Positions 6,355 through 14,506 of a DNA stretch of 27,849 nt are shown piece after piece. Position 1 is the first letter of the stretch. Each line of letters starts with the position of its first letter. This stretch comes from JAXFPC01 sp034180005 (GTDB lineage Bacteria; Bacillota; Negativicutes; Acidaminococcales; Acidaminococcaceae): positions 1 through 27,849 of the forward strand of contig JAXFPC010000041.1 in assembly GCA_034180005.1 (NCBI GenBank), read 5' to 3'. A program made the position numbers and the translations under genes. The notes below the pieces were generated by a model that searched no databases, had not been told where the DNA came from, and worked only from the letters and a program-made list of their open reading frames with translations.

Positions 6355-8466
6355 TTGGCTGACAACTTAGTCATCGTGGAATCACCGACAAAGTCAAAGA
6401 CTATAGAAAAATTTTTGGGTAAAAATTACAAAGTAAGAGCATCGATGGGACATCTGCGAGATTTGAAGAAGAGTTCCATGAGTGTTGATATCGAACATGA
6501 TTTTACACCTGAGTATATCAACATACGAGGCAAGGGAGATTTGATCAGAGCGCTGAAAGCCGAAGCCAAAAAGGCGGATAAGGTTTTTCTGGCCACCGAC
6601 CCCGACAGAGAGGGTGAGGCTATAAGCTGGCACTTGGCAAATTTGCTCGGTTTGGAGAGTGACTCTCTTTGCAGAGTGGAATTTAACGAAATAACGAAAG
6701 ATACTGTTACCAAAGCCATAAAAAAACCTCGCACTATTGATATGAACATGGTTGAGGCTCAACAGGCGCGGCGTATACTTGACAGAATTGTGGGATACAG
6801 TTTAAGCCCTCTGCTTTGGCGTAAGATTCGTAAGGGACTGAGTGCCGGCCGAGTACAGTCCGTTGCCGTTAAGATAGTAGCCGACAGGGATAAAGAAATA
6901 GAAGAGTTTGAGCCGATAGAATATTGGACGCTTTTTGCCAAGTTGAGGGAAAATGCCAAGGCGCCGATTTTTCAAGCGGAAGTAGTAAAGTATAACAATA
7001 AAAAGTTATCTCTCAGAAATTCTGAGGAAGCTCAAGCTGCCGAAGAATATCTGAAAAACGCATCTTATAAGATTGTGGAAGCTGTTCGTAAAGACAGGAA
7101 GCGTCATCCTGCGCCACCGTTTACGACATCTTCAATGCAGCAGGAGGCTAATAAAAAGCTTAACTTCAGCGGTAAAAAAACTATGCTCATAGCGCAGCAG
7201 TTGTATGAAGGCGTGACCGTAGGAAAAACTTCAGTCGGTTTGATAACATACATGAGGACGGATTCCACCCGTTTGGCGAATATTGCGGTGCAGAGCATAC
7301 GTGAGCTTGTTGCCGAAAGTTACGGCAAAGAGTATTGTCCGGCCAAACCCAATGTTTTTAGCACGAAGAAAAGTGCACAGGACGCCCACGAAGCTATACG
7401 TCCTACAAATTTTCAAAGGACTCCGCAGGAGATGGCAGCTTTTCTCACGAGGGATCAGCTGCGTTTGTATGATTTGATTTGGCGGCGTACGGTCGCCAGC
7501 CAAATGAGCGATGCCGTGTATGATCAGACTGTGCTTACTATCGAAGCCGGAGATTATCAGTTAAAGGCATCCGGTTCCATTTTGAAATTCCCCGGGTATC
7601 TCAAAGTGAGCGGTAAGGACGCCGATGATGCTAAAGATTCGGAAATTCCGTATATTGCTGAGGGTGCTTCGCTACTTTTGCACAAATTGCTGCCTGCGGA
7701 ACAACATTTTACGGAGCCGCCGGCGCATTATACGGAGGCCAGTCTGATAAAAGAGTTGGAGGATAAGGGAATTGGTCGTCCAAGCACCTATGCTCCTATT
7801 ATTCAGACGATTTTGGACCGCGGGTATGTCTGCCGTGAAGGGAAAAAACTTCTTGTAACGGAGTTGGGCAATCTGACCATTGCAATGTTGACGGATTATT
7901 TTAGCGAACTTATTGATATACCCTTCTCCGCTTCTATGGAAACGAAACTGGATGATATTGCTGAGAATAAAACAACCCGGCAGCAGGTGCTGAAAGAATT
8001 CTATGATCCTTTTGCCAAAAAATTGCAGATTGCCGATAAAGAAATAGTCGAGATTGAAATACCTCCGGAAGTTAGCGATGTCGTATGCGATAACTGCGGA
8101 CGGATGATGGTTTATAAAGAAGGGCGTTACGGGAAATTTTTGGCTTGTCCTGGATTTCCGGAGTGCCGTAACACAAAGCCTGTAGTTCGCAAGGTAGGTG
8201 TGTCCTGTCCGGAGTGCGGCGGAGATGTTATCGAGCGACGTTCCAAAACGGGGAGAATTTTTTACGGGTGCAGCAATTATCCTGCCTGCAGTTTTACTTC
8301 ATGGGATAAGCCGATAAAGGACAAATGTTCTCACTGCGGCGGAGTGCAGGTTGAACATATCGAACGTAACGGAAGCAAAAAGATTTTCTGTCTGAATTCA
8401 TCTTGTGTTAACGGGAAGCCCGCTGTTCCGTCCGGTAAAAAAGCTGCGACCAAAAAGAAAAAGTAA
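6355..8466 (+). CDS. topA: DNA topoisomerase I (type IA)
   Basis: 703-residue type IA topoisomerase that relaxes negative supercoils. The TOPRIM domain begins with NLVIVESPTKSKTIEKF and holds the metal-binding DPDRE (residues 82-86). The 5'-phosphotyrosine residue is Y299 in LITYMRTDSTR. AGRVQSVAV and the RPSTYAPII segment are typical. The C-terminus has three four-cysteine zinc ribbons (CDNC...CPGFPEC, CPEC...CSNYPAC, CSHC...CLNSSC), then a lysine-rich tail. The start is TTG at 6355, 7 bases after GGAGG (6343-6347). That ribosome site overlaps the dprA stop codon, so the two genes are translationally adjacent and probably co-transcribed. Confidence 0.97.
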   Translation: MADNLVIVESPTKSKTIEKFLGKNYKVRASMGHLRDLKKSSMSVDIEHDFTPEYINIRGKGDLIRALKAEAKKADKVFLATDPDREGEAISWHLANLLGLESDSLCRVEFNEITKDTVTKAIKKPRTIDMNMVEAQQARRILDRIVGYSLSPLLWRKIRKGLSAGRVQSVAVKIVADRDKEIEEFEPIEYWTLFAKLRENAKAPIFQAEVVKYNNKKLSLRNSEEAQAAEEYLKNASYKIVEAVRKDRKRHPAPPFTTSSMQQEANKKLNFSGKKTMLIAQQLYEGVTVGKTSVGLITYMRTDSTRLANIAVQSIRELVAESYGKEYCPAKPNVFSTKKSAQDAHEAIRPTNFQRTPQEMAAFLTRDQLRLYDLIWRRTVASQMSDAVYDQTVLTIEAGDYQLKASGSILKFPGYLKVSGKDADDAKDSEIPYIAEGASLLLHKLLPAEQHFTEPPAHYTEASLIKELEDKGIGRPSTYAPIIQTILDRGYVCREGKKLLVTELGNLTIAMLTDYFSELIDIPFSASMETKLDDIAENKTTRQQVLKEFYDPFAKKLQIADKEIVEIEIPPEVSDVVCDNCGRMMVYKEGRYGKFLACPGFPECRNTKPVVRKVGVSCPECGGDVIERRSKTGRIFYGCSNYPACSFTSWDKPIKDKCSHCGGVQVEHIERNGSKKIFCLNSSCVNGKPAVPSGKKAATKKKK

Positions 8467-8471
8467 CTTTG

Positions 8472-8520
8472 TGCTCTTCAGAAATATTTGTCTAAACTTT
8501 CTGGAGAGCATATTCATTTT
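8472..8520 (+). terminator. Terminator-like hairpin between topA and trmFO
   Basis: TGCTCTTCAGAAA (8472-8484) pairs with TTTCTGGAGAGCA (8498-8510), 13 bp with one wobble and a 13-base loop, followed by TATTCATTTT. The U-tract is interrupted, so it may be a weak terminator or a processing site; trmFO begins only 31 bases further on. Confidence 0.5.
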
Positions 8521-8541
8521 AGGTAAAGAGAGGCTATTGAT

Positions 8542-9870
8542 TTGGAAAAGATACATGTTATAGGAGCCGGTCTGGCAGGTTGCGAGGCTGCTTGGCAGGC
8601 GGCTAAACGAGGAGTACCTGTCGTACTGCATGAAATGCGTCCGCTGAAAAGAGACGAAGCGCATCAAACAGACCTTTTTGCTGAGCTTGTCTGCAGTAAT
8701 TCTCTGCGGGCCGCAAATACAGAAAATGCTGTCGGACTGCTCAAAGAAGAGATGCGCTGTCTTGATTCTCTGATTATGCAAGCGGCCGACAAACATCGTG
8801 TTCCGGCCGGCGGAGCTCTTGCGGTTGACAGAGAAGCTTTTGCAACGGAAATAACAAAAATGGTTAAATCACATCCGCTGATCTACATCGTCTATGAAGA
8901 AGTGTTGGAGCCGGAGCAGTTGGAAGGAGTTGTAATAGTTGCAACTGGACCTTTGACTTCGCGAGGATTATCGGCAAATATCAAACGAATGCTGCATGAA
9001 GAATATTTTCATTTCTTTGACGCTGCGGCACCCATCGTAACCGCTGATTCCCTTGATTATGATAAAGTGTACCGCGCATCCAGATATGATAAGGGGGGTG
9101 CAGATTATTTGAATTGCCCTTTTTATACGAAAGAAGAATATATAAATTTTTGGCATGAACTGTGTGTGGCTGAAACAGCGACGGTAAAAGATTTTGAGCA
9201 TGACGTTTTCGAAGCGTGCATGCCAATAGAAGAAATGGCTTTGCGTGGTGAGGACACCATGCGTTTCGGACCGCTCAAGCCTGTAGGACTTACAGATCCA
9301 AGGACGGGAAGAGAAGCGTACGCGGTGGTGCAGCTGAGACAGGATAACGCCGCTGCATCTCTGTATAACATTGTAGGGTTCCAAACGCATTTGAAATGGC
9401 CGGAGCAGCGACGAGTCTTCAGTATGATACCCGGTCTGGAAAAAGCTGAATTTGTTCGTTACGGTGTCATGCATAAGAATACTTACATTAACTCTCCGAA
9501 TCTTTTGAATTGCCACTTCGCTCTGCGCAGTAACGAAAGGTTTTATTTTGCCGGACAGATGACAGGGGTTGAGGGATATGTTGAGTCGGCAGCTTCTGGA
9601 TTGATGGCAGGAATAAACGCTGCGCGAAGCGTGTTGGGATGTGCGGCAGCAGTCTTTCCTGCTGAAACTGCTCACGGGTCTTTGGCAAATTATATCAGCA
9701 ACAGCTCTATTGAAAATTTTCAGCCGATGAATATAAATTTCGGAATTATTCCGCCGCTGTCAGAGAGAATAAGAAAAAAACGTGAAAAAAATGCCGCCTT
9801 AGCGCAGAGAGCTTTGCAAGCAATGCAATCGTTCATAAGCGCGCACGATATTAAAAAAACACAGAATTAG
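8542..9870 (+). CDS. trmFO: Folate-dependent tRNA m5U54 methyltransferase TrmFO
   Basis: 442 residues. TrmFO is a flavoprotein that makes 5-methyluridine at position 54 of the tRNA T-loop, using methylenetetrahydrofolate and reduced FAD. The N-terminal dinucleotide-binding motif is GAGLAGCEAAW (residues 6-16). Further family blocks are HEMRP, LVCSNSLRA, ATGPLTS, the CPFYTKEEY region, MRFGPLKPVGL and AGQMTGVEGYVESAA near the C-terminal FAD site. The start is TTG at 8542 after an AGAGAGG ribosome site. Gene order dprA-topA-trmFO is common in Bacillota, but here the next gene is transketolase, where many relatives have xerC-hslV-hslU. A short AT-rich gap (9871-10004) with the transketolase promoter follows. 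Confidence 0.96.
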   Translation: MEKIHVIGAGLAGCEAAWQAAKRGVPVVLHEMRPLKRDEAHQTDLFAELVCSNSLRAANTENAVGLLKEEMRCLDSLIMQAADKHRVPAGGALAVDREAFATEITKMVKSHPLIYIVYEEVLEPEQLEGVVIVATGPLTSRGLSANIKRMLHEEYFHFFDAAAPIVTADSLDYDKVYRASRYDKGGADYLNCPFYTKEEYINFWHELCVAETATVKDFEHDVFEACMPIEEMALRGEDTMRFGPLKPVGLTDPRTGREAYAVVQLRQDNAAASLYNIVGFQTHLKWPEQRRVFSMIPGLEKAEFVRYGVMHKNTYINSPNLLNCHFALRSNERFYFAGQMTGVEGYVESAASGLMAGINAARSVLGCAAAVFPAETAHGSLANYISNSSIENFQPMNINFGIIPPLSERIRKKREKNAALAQRALQAMQSFISAHDIKKTQN

Positions 9871-9906
9871 GAGAATTCTTTATGTATTTGAGGGGGAAGT
9901 AATTTG

Positions 9907-9934
9907 TAGACATTAAATACAAATATGGTATAAT
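9907..9934 (+). promoter_or_regulatory. Transketolase promoter (extended -10)
   Basis: TAGACA (9907-9912) and TATAAT (9929-9934) are 16 bases apart, with TGG immediately before the -10, an extended -10 element. A 6-base inverted repeat, TTTGTA (9903-9908)/TACAAA (9918-9923), covers the -35 and spacer and could be an operator. Confidence 0.75.
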
Positions 9935-10004
9935 ATTTATCAAAAGCAATAGCCCGTCGTATCGACAGTTGATATGCGCGGTAGAGTATTTGGAGGTCTT
10001 TGTA

Positions 10005-11987
10005 ATGCGGCAAATTGATCAATCCTGTGTAAACACGTTGCGTTTTTTGGCAGTGGATCAGGTGGAAAAAGCAAAGTCAGGTCATCCTGGTTTTCCTCTT
10101 GGTACAGCTCCTTTGATGTATACCCTGTGGGATCGTTTCATGAAATACAATCCGGCGAACGCAGGTTGGTTCGATCGCGACAGGTTTATTCTTTCCCCGG
10201 GACACGGTAGCGCTCTGTTGTATGCAATGCTGCATATAGCAGGTTATGACCTTTCGATGGATGAACTGAAAAATTTCAGACAGTGGGGCAGTAAGACGCC
10301 GGGGCATCCTGAAGTCGGACTTACACCAGGTGTGGATGCTTCAACCGGACCTTTGGGACACGGTTTTGCTATGGGCGTGGGTTTTGCCGTGGCTGAGTCT
10401 ATGCTGGCAGCGAAATATAATAAACCCGATTTCCCGGTTATTAATCATTATACTTTCGGGATCACTTCCGACGGAGATCTTATGGAGGGAGTTTCCTGTG
10501 AAGCGGCGTCACTTGCTGGAACGCTGGGCTTAGGAAAGCTGATATACCTGTATGACGATAACAAAATAACCATCGAAGGCAGTACCGACGCGGCGTTCTC
10601 AGAAGATGTGGAAATGCGTTTTACGGCTTACGGTTGGCAGGTTCTGCGCGTGGAGAGCAGTGAAGATGTGGACGGCATTGCGGCAGCTGTTGCTGAAGCT
10701 AAGGCCGATGTTGTGCATCCTTCTCTCATCATAGTGCGAACACACATCGGTTACGGAAGTCCCAAGCAGGATAATGCGTCGTGTCACGGAGAGCCTTTGG
10801 GTGCAGAGGCTCTTGCAGCTACGAAAGAAAAAGCCGGCTGGGCTTCGGAAATGTTTTATGTGCCGCAAGAAGTAAAGGAGCATTTTGCCGCTAAATTGCA
10901 GAGCTGCGCTGCCGAAGAAGCAGAATGGAACGCCATGTTTGAGGCGTACGCCGAGAGTTATCCGGAAGAAGGAGCAGAACTCAGAGCAAGGATGCAGGGT
11001 GATTTTACCGTTAACATTGCTTCTCTGTATGATTTATTTGACGGTGTTGCCAAAACAGCCACGCGCGAAGCATCGGGAGAAATCATTCAGAAGTTGGCGG
11101 AACAGTTGCCGGCTTTTGCTGGAGGCAGCGCCGATCTCGGCCCGTCAAATAAAACAATCATTAAAGCTGAAAGCTTTTTTTCCAAAAATGACAGGCAGGG
11201 AAGGAATATTCATTTCGGTGTGAGAGAACACGCTATGGGAACTGTACTCAACGGTATGGCACTTCACGGAGGTTTCATTCCTTTCGGAGGAACATTCCTC
11301 GTTTTCGCAGATTTCTTGCGTCCTACCGTGAGGATGGCTGCACTGATGGGGATTCGTTCAATTTTTGTTTTGACTCACGATAGCATAGCTTTAGGCGAGG
11401 ACGGGCCGACACATCAGCCGATTGAAACTGCTATGGCTTTGAGGATGATTCCCAATGTCAGCGTTATCCGTCCGGCTGACGCTTTGGAAACGGCATGGGC
11501 GTGGAAGGCGGCTTGTGTAAATGATAAACAACCGACTTGTCTGCTCTTGAGCCGTCAAAAATTGCCGGTTCTTCATGAGTATTCCGATGTGATAAAAGCA
11601 GGAGCGGAAAAAGGCGCCTATGTTTTGAGTCCTGCTGAGGGGAAACCTGCCGCTGTAATCATTGCTTCCGGCAGTGAAGTGTCTTTGGCTCTGGAAACCA
11701 AGAACCTTTTATCAGCCGAGGGAATTTCCGTAAGTGTGGTTTCTATGCCCAGTTGGGATATTTTTGAGCTGCAGAGCGCAGCATATAAAGAGAGCGTACT
11801 TCCGTCGGAAACGGTCAAATTTGCCGTGGAAGCCGGCAGTACTTTCGGCTGGAGCCGTTATACAGAAAATGAAAAAAATATCTTAGGCATCACGGAATTC
11901 GGAGCTTCTGCTCCGGGAGATGTGCTTTTGGAGAAGTACGGTTTTACCGCGGCTAATTTAGCAGAAAAAGTTAAAGCGGCACTTTAG
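10005..11987 (+). CDS. tkt: Transketolase
   Basis: 660-residue full-length transketolase. It moves two-carbon ketol units between sugar phosphates in the non-oxidative pentose phosphate pathway, using thiamine diphosphate and a divalent metal. The N-terminal half holds GHPGFPLG, SPGHGSALLYAML, GPLGHGFAMGVG and the cofactor-binding block SDGDLMEGVSCEAASLAG...DDNKITIEG. The pyrimidine-binding domain has FGVREHAMGTVLNG with the conserved Glu, and HDSIALGEDGPTHQP. The C-terminal domain ends normally. The reading frame is open from 9969, but the ATG at 10005 has GGAGG at 8 bases and starts as the family does, so it is used. It has its own strong promoter and a hairpin terminator. The thiamine salvage genes next to it supply its cofactor. 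Confidence 0.97.
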   Translation: MRQIDQSCVNTLRFLAVDQVEKAKSGHPGFPLGTAPLMYTLWDRFMKYNPANAGWFDRDRFILSPGHGSALLYAMLHIAGYDLSMDELKNFRQWGSKTPGHPEVGLTPGVDASTGPLGHGFAMGVGFAVAESMLAAKYNKPDFPVINHYTFGITSDGDLMEGVSCEAASLAGTLGLGKLIYLYDDNKITIEGSTDAAFSEDVEMRFTAYGWQVLRVESSEDVDGIAAAVAEAKADVVHPSLIIVRTHIGYGSPKQDNASCHGEPLGAEALAATKEKAGWASEMFYVPQEVKEHFAAKLQSCAAEEAEWNAMFEAYAESYPEEGAELRARMQGDFTVNIASLYDLFDGVAKTATREASGEIIQKLAEQLPAFAGGSADLGPSNKTIIKAESFFSKNDRQGRNIHFGVREHAMGTVLNGMALHGGFIPFGGTFLVFADFLRPTVRMAALMGIRSIFVLTHDSIALGEDGPTHQPIETAMALRMIPNVSVIRPADALETAWAWKAACVNDKQPTCLLLSRQKLPVLHEYSDVIKAGAEKGAYVLSPAEGKPAAVIIASGSEVSLALETKNLLSAEGISVSVVSMPSWDIFELQSAAYKESVLPSETVKFAVEAGSTFGWSRYTENEKNILGITEFGASAPGDVLLEKYGFTAANLAEKVKAAL

Positions 11988-12006
11988 TTTGTTTCGTACG
12001 GAAGAT

Positions 12007-12045
12007 AACAGATCGAAGAATCTCTTCGGTCTGTTTCCGATTTTA
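12007..12045 (+). terminator. Hairpin terminator after transketolase
   Basis: AACAGATCGAAGA (12007-12019) pairs with TCTTCGGTCTGTT (12023-12035), 13 bp with one T-G wobble and a 3-base loop. TCCGATTTTA follows. It separates tkt from thiD, 22 bases before the thiD start, and may leak because the U-tract is short. It carries no thiamine-pyrophosphate riboswitch core. Confidence 0.65.
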
Positions 12046-12066
12046 CAATAGAGGAGACTCAGGTCC

Positions 12067-12870
12067 ATGAAACATTTGTTGACAATAGCCGGTAGTGACA
12101 GCAGTGGCGGCGCAGGAATACAGGCCGATTTGAAAACATTTGCCGCTCACGGTACATTCGGCATGAGTGTTATTACTGCTGTGACGGCACAGAATACTTG
12201 CGGTGTTACGAAAGTGCAAAATATCGCTGCCAATGTTGTAGAAGCACAAATTGCTGCCGTTTTTGACGATATAAGAGTTGATGCCGTAAAAATAGGCATG
12301 GTATCACAACCGGAAATCATTCGCACCATAAGCGCAGGTTTAAAAAAATATAATCCTGAAATAGTGGTTCTTGATCCGGTGATGATTTCCAAAACGGGTT
12401 TTCCTTTACTGGAACCGGAAGCTTGTCGTGTATTGATCGAGGAACTTTTGCCTTTGGCCACTTTGTTAACGCCGAATCTTCCGGAAGCCGAAGCCATGAC
12501 CGGTATGCAGATACATAATGAACAGGATATGGAAGTGGCGGCTGCAAAAATAATTGCCATGGGAGCGAAATCAGTTTTGCTTAAAGGCGGGCATCTGGAA
12601 GGAGAAGCAAATGATCTTTTGCTCAATGCCGGTGAAAAAACATGGTTTAGAGAAGCGCGTATTGATTCCGTGAACACGCACGGTACGGGATGCACTTTGT
12701 CCAGCAGTTTAGCTGCCAACTTGGCCAATGGTTACAGCATTAATGATGCCGTGGCGATGTCCAAAAAATATATTTCTGAAGCGATTGATCACGGTATTAA
12801 ACTGGGACACGGTTGTGGGCCTACGCATCATTTTGTCGAATTGTACAGGAAGGCTGGTATGCTGGAATGA
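12067..12870 (+). CDS. thiD: Hydroxymethylpyrimidine (phosphate) kinase ThiD
   Basis: 267-residue ribokinase-fold kinase that phosphorylates 4-amino-5-hydroxymethyl-2-methylpyrimidine and its monophosphate, giving the pyrimidine diphosphate for thiamine synthesis. It has the ThiD N-terminus TIAGSDSSGGAGIQADLKTF, TAVTAQNTCGV for substrate binding, VLDPVMISKTG, LTPNLPEAE, and the ATP/anion-hole motif THGTGCTLSS. The ATG follows GGAG. Its last codons overlap thiM by four bases (ATGA), the first of two overlaps that make thiD-thiM-thiE one translational unit. A terminator-like hairpin, not a recognisable riboswitch, lies upstream. Confidence 0.96.
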   Translation: MKHLLTIAGSDSSGGAGIQADLKTFAAHGTFGMSVITAVTAQNTCGVTKVQNIAANVVEAQIAAVFDDIRVDAVKIGMVSQPEIIRTISAGLKKYNPEIVVLDPVMISKTGFPLLEPEACRVLIEELLPLATLLTPNLPEAEAMTGMQIHNEQDMEVAAAKIIAMGAKSVLLKGGHLEGEANDLLLNAGEKTWFREARIDSVNTHGTGCTLSSSLAANLANGYSINDAVAMSKKYISEAIDHGIKLGHGCGPTHHFVELYRKAGMLE

Positions 12871-13691
12871 ATTTAAAAACTGAATTTGGAGAACTGGTAA
12901 GTAAGTTGCGTTCCGAGAGACCTGTTATCCATCACCTTACAAACTATGTTACAGCGGAAAGTTGTGCGGATATTTGTCTGGCAGCCGGAGGATCGCCGAT
13001 CATGGCCGACGAGCCGGAAGAAATGGAAGAGATTGTCAAAGGTGCGGATGCCGTACTCATCAATATTGGTACGCTGAATCTTACGAAGATGATCGCTATG
13101 GAAAGTGCAGCGGAGTATGCTGTGATGAAAGGAATCCCCGTTATACTTGACCCGGTCGGCGTTATGGGGTCCTCTCTGAGATTGGCATTCGCGTTGAAAT
13201 TACTGGAGAAAAATCTTATAAATATCGTGCGCGGAAATTTTTCGGAATGCGACGCTTTGTTGAGAGGCGTTTGCGAAGGACGCGGTGTGGACAGCTTAGA
13301 TGAAGGCGAGCGAGAGGGAGAAGCGCTAAGGGTTGCCAAGGCTGCAGCAGAAAAGTTCAGCTGCGTGTTCGCTGTTACTGGAGCTGTTGATCATATCAGC
13401 AACGGCAAGCAGGCGCTTGTTTTGAATAACGGTCATCCACTTTTGCAGGATATAACCGGCAGCGGCTGTATGACTTCAACTCTTGTTGCCTGTTGTGCAG
13501 CAGTGGCTGATGATATGCTTGCTGCTGCTGCTTTAGGAGTGGTGATTATGGGGCAGAGCGCCGAATTGGCAGCAAATTTCCTTGAGAAAAAAGACGGGCC
13601 GGGAAGTTTTAAGGTACGCCTTTTGGATTGCGTATATCATGTGACGACGAAATGGAACCTTGTAAATCTTGCTCCGGAGCAGAAATTGTGA
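12867..13691 (+). CDS. thiM: Hydroxyethylthiazole kinase ThiM
   Basis: 274-residue ThiM, an ATP-dependent kinase that phosphorylates salvaged 4-methyl-5-(2-hydroxyethyl)thiazole. Family blocks are VIHHLTNYVTAESCAD, GGSPIMADEPEEM, LINIGTL, VILDPVGVM, NIVRGNFSE, AVTGAVDHI and DITGSGCMTSTL with the catalytic-loop Cys. The ATG lies in the ATGA overlap with the thiD stop. An upstream in-frame start at 12813 lies inside thiD and adds unlike residues, so it is rejected. Presence of ThiM and absence of thiazole-synthesis genes nearby points to salvage rather than full synthesis at this locus. Confidence 0.96.
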   Translation: MNLKTEFGELVSKLRSERPVIHHLTNYVTAESCADICLAAGGSPIMADEPEEMEEIVKGADAVLINIGTLNLTKMIAMESAAEYAVMKGIPVILDPVGVMGSSLRLAFALKLLEKNLINIVRGNFSECDALLRGVCEGRGVDSLDEGEREGEALRVAKAAAEKFSCVFAVTGAVDHISNGKQALVLNNGHPLLQDITGSGCMTSTLVACCAAVADDMLAAAALGVVIMGQSAELAANFLEKKDGPGSFKVRLLDCVYHVTTKWNLVNLAPEQKL

Positions 13692-14332
13692 TGTCTTGCA
13701 CGTTAGATTACAGCTTATATTTGGTTACCGACAAGAATTGTTTGGGCGGCAGACCTTTGTTGCGGGCGGTGGAACAAGCTCTTGCGGGAGGAGTTTCTCT
13801 CGTGCAGTACAGGGCAAAGCAAATATCGGGAGAGGAAATGTTTAAAGAAGCGGTGGAATTGAGAAAGTTGTGCGCTTCTTACGATGTTCCTCTGATTGTT
13901 AATGACAGAGTTGATATCGCCCTAGCTGCGGAAGCGGCAGGCGTTCATTTAGGGCAGGGTGATCTTCCCTGCTCTGTTGCAAGGAAGATTTTGGGTAGTG
14001 ACTATATTATAGGTGTGTCGGCTCATAACAGTGAGGAGGCTTTGCAAGCCGTTCATGACGGAGCTGACTACATAGGGTGCGGTGCAGTTTTTGCTACAAA
14101 CTCCAAGTCGGATGTAAGACAAGTCGGGTTGGAAGGACTTGCTGCCGTAAAAGCGGAGGTGGGAATACCGGTCGTCGGTATTGGCGGGATAACTGCAGCC
14201 AATTATGCCGACGTTTTGCAAACGGGTGCCGACGGAGCTGCAGTAATCAGCGGTTTGCTTAACTGTGAAGATGTCTATGAGGCAGCTCAAACTTTTGTGA
14301 AGATCTTTGCCACGCTTAGAGAAGTGAAATAA
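13691..14332 (+). CDS. thiE: Thiamine-phosphate synthase ThiE
   Basis: 213-residue (beta/alpha)8 barrel enzyme that joins the pyrimidine diphosphate from ThiD to the thiazole phosphate from ThiM, giving thiamine monophosphate. Motifs include YLVTD, SLVQYRAKQISGEEM, LIVNDRVDIALA, AGVHLGQGDLP, the diphosphate-binding VFATNSKSD and VGIGGITAANY. The ATG at 13691 overlaps the thiM stop by one base (TGATG); a GTG at 13688 is an equally spaced alternative after GGAG (13676-13679). The frame's first ATG at 13628 lies well within thiM and is rejected. The three-gene run ends at a clear terminator. A thiamine-phosphate kinase is not in the window. Confidence 0.96.
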   Translation: MSCTLDYSLYLVTDKNCLGGRPLLRAVEQALAGGVSLVQYRAKQISGEEMFKEAVELRKLCASYDVPLIVNDRVDIALAAEAAGVHLGQGDLPCSVARKILGSDYIIGVSAHNSEEALQAVHDGADYIGCGAVFATNSKSDVRQVGLEGLAAVKAEVGIPVVGIGGITAANYADVLQTGADGAAVISGLLNCEDVYEAAQTFVKIFATLREVK

Positions 14333-14353
14333 TTTTATAAAATTTTTGGAGAG

Positions 14354-14383
14354 GCGCGTCTTGCTTTAGCAGGGCGCGCTTTT
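14354..14383 (+). terminator. Rho-independent terminator after thiE
   Basis: GCGCGTCTTGC (14354-14364) pairs with GCAGGGCGCGC (14369-14379), 11 bp with two T-G wobbles and a TTTA loop, followed by TTTTGTT. Confidence 0.85.
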
Positions 14384-14426
14384 GTTAACTGCGTTACACT
14401 TTTTTGAAGTATTTAGGTAAAGTATC

Positions 14427-14455
14427 TTGTTTAACTAATAAAGCAGGAATAATAA
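14427..14455 (+). promoter_or_regulatory. Possible promoter of the EF-G paralogue
   Basis: TTGTTT (14427-14432) and TAATAA (14450-14455) are separated by 17 bases. Both boxes are imperfect, but a promoter is expected here because a strong terminator lies immediately upstream and the gene starts at 14507. Confidence 0.4.
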
Positions 14456-14506
14456 AAAAATATATCGAAACTACACTCATCAAAAAATGCGAAGGGGGAT
14501 CCGTTC

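Noticed and set aside
9881..9901. Small open frame ATG-TAT-TTG-AGG-GGG-AAG-TAA before transketolase as a leader peptide
   Set aside because: It has six codons, lies upstream of the transketolase promoter, and shows no regulatory codon run.
12813..12866. Upstream in-frame start for thiM
   Set aside because: It would put 18 extra residues, unlike ThiM proteins, inside thiD; the ATGA overlap start fits the family N-terminus.
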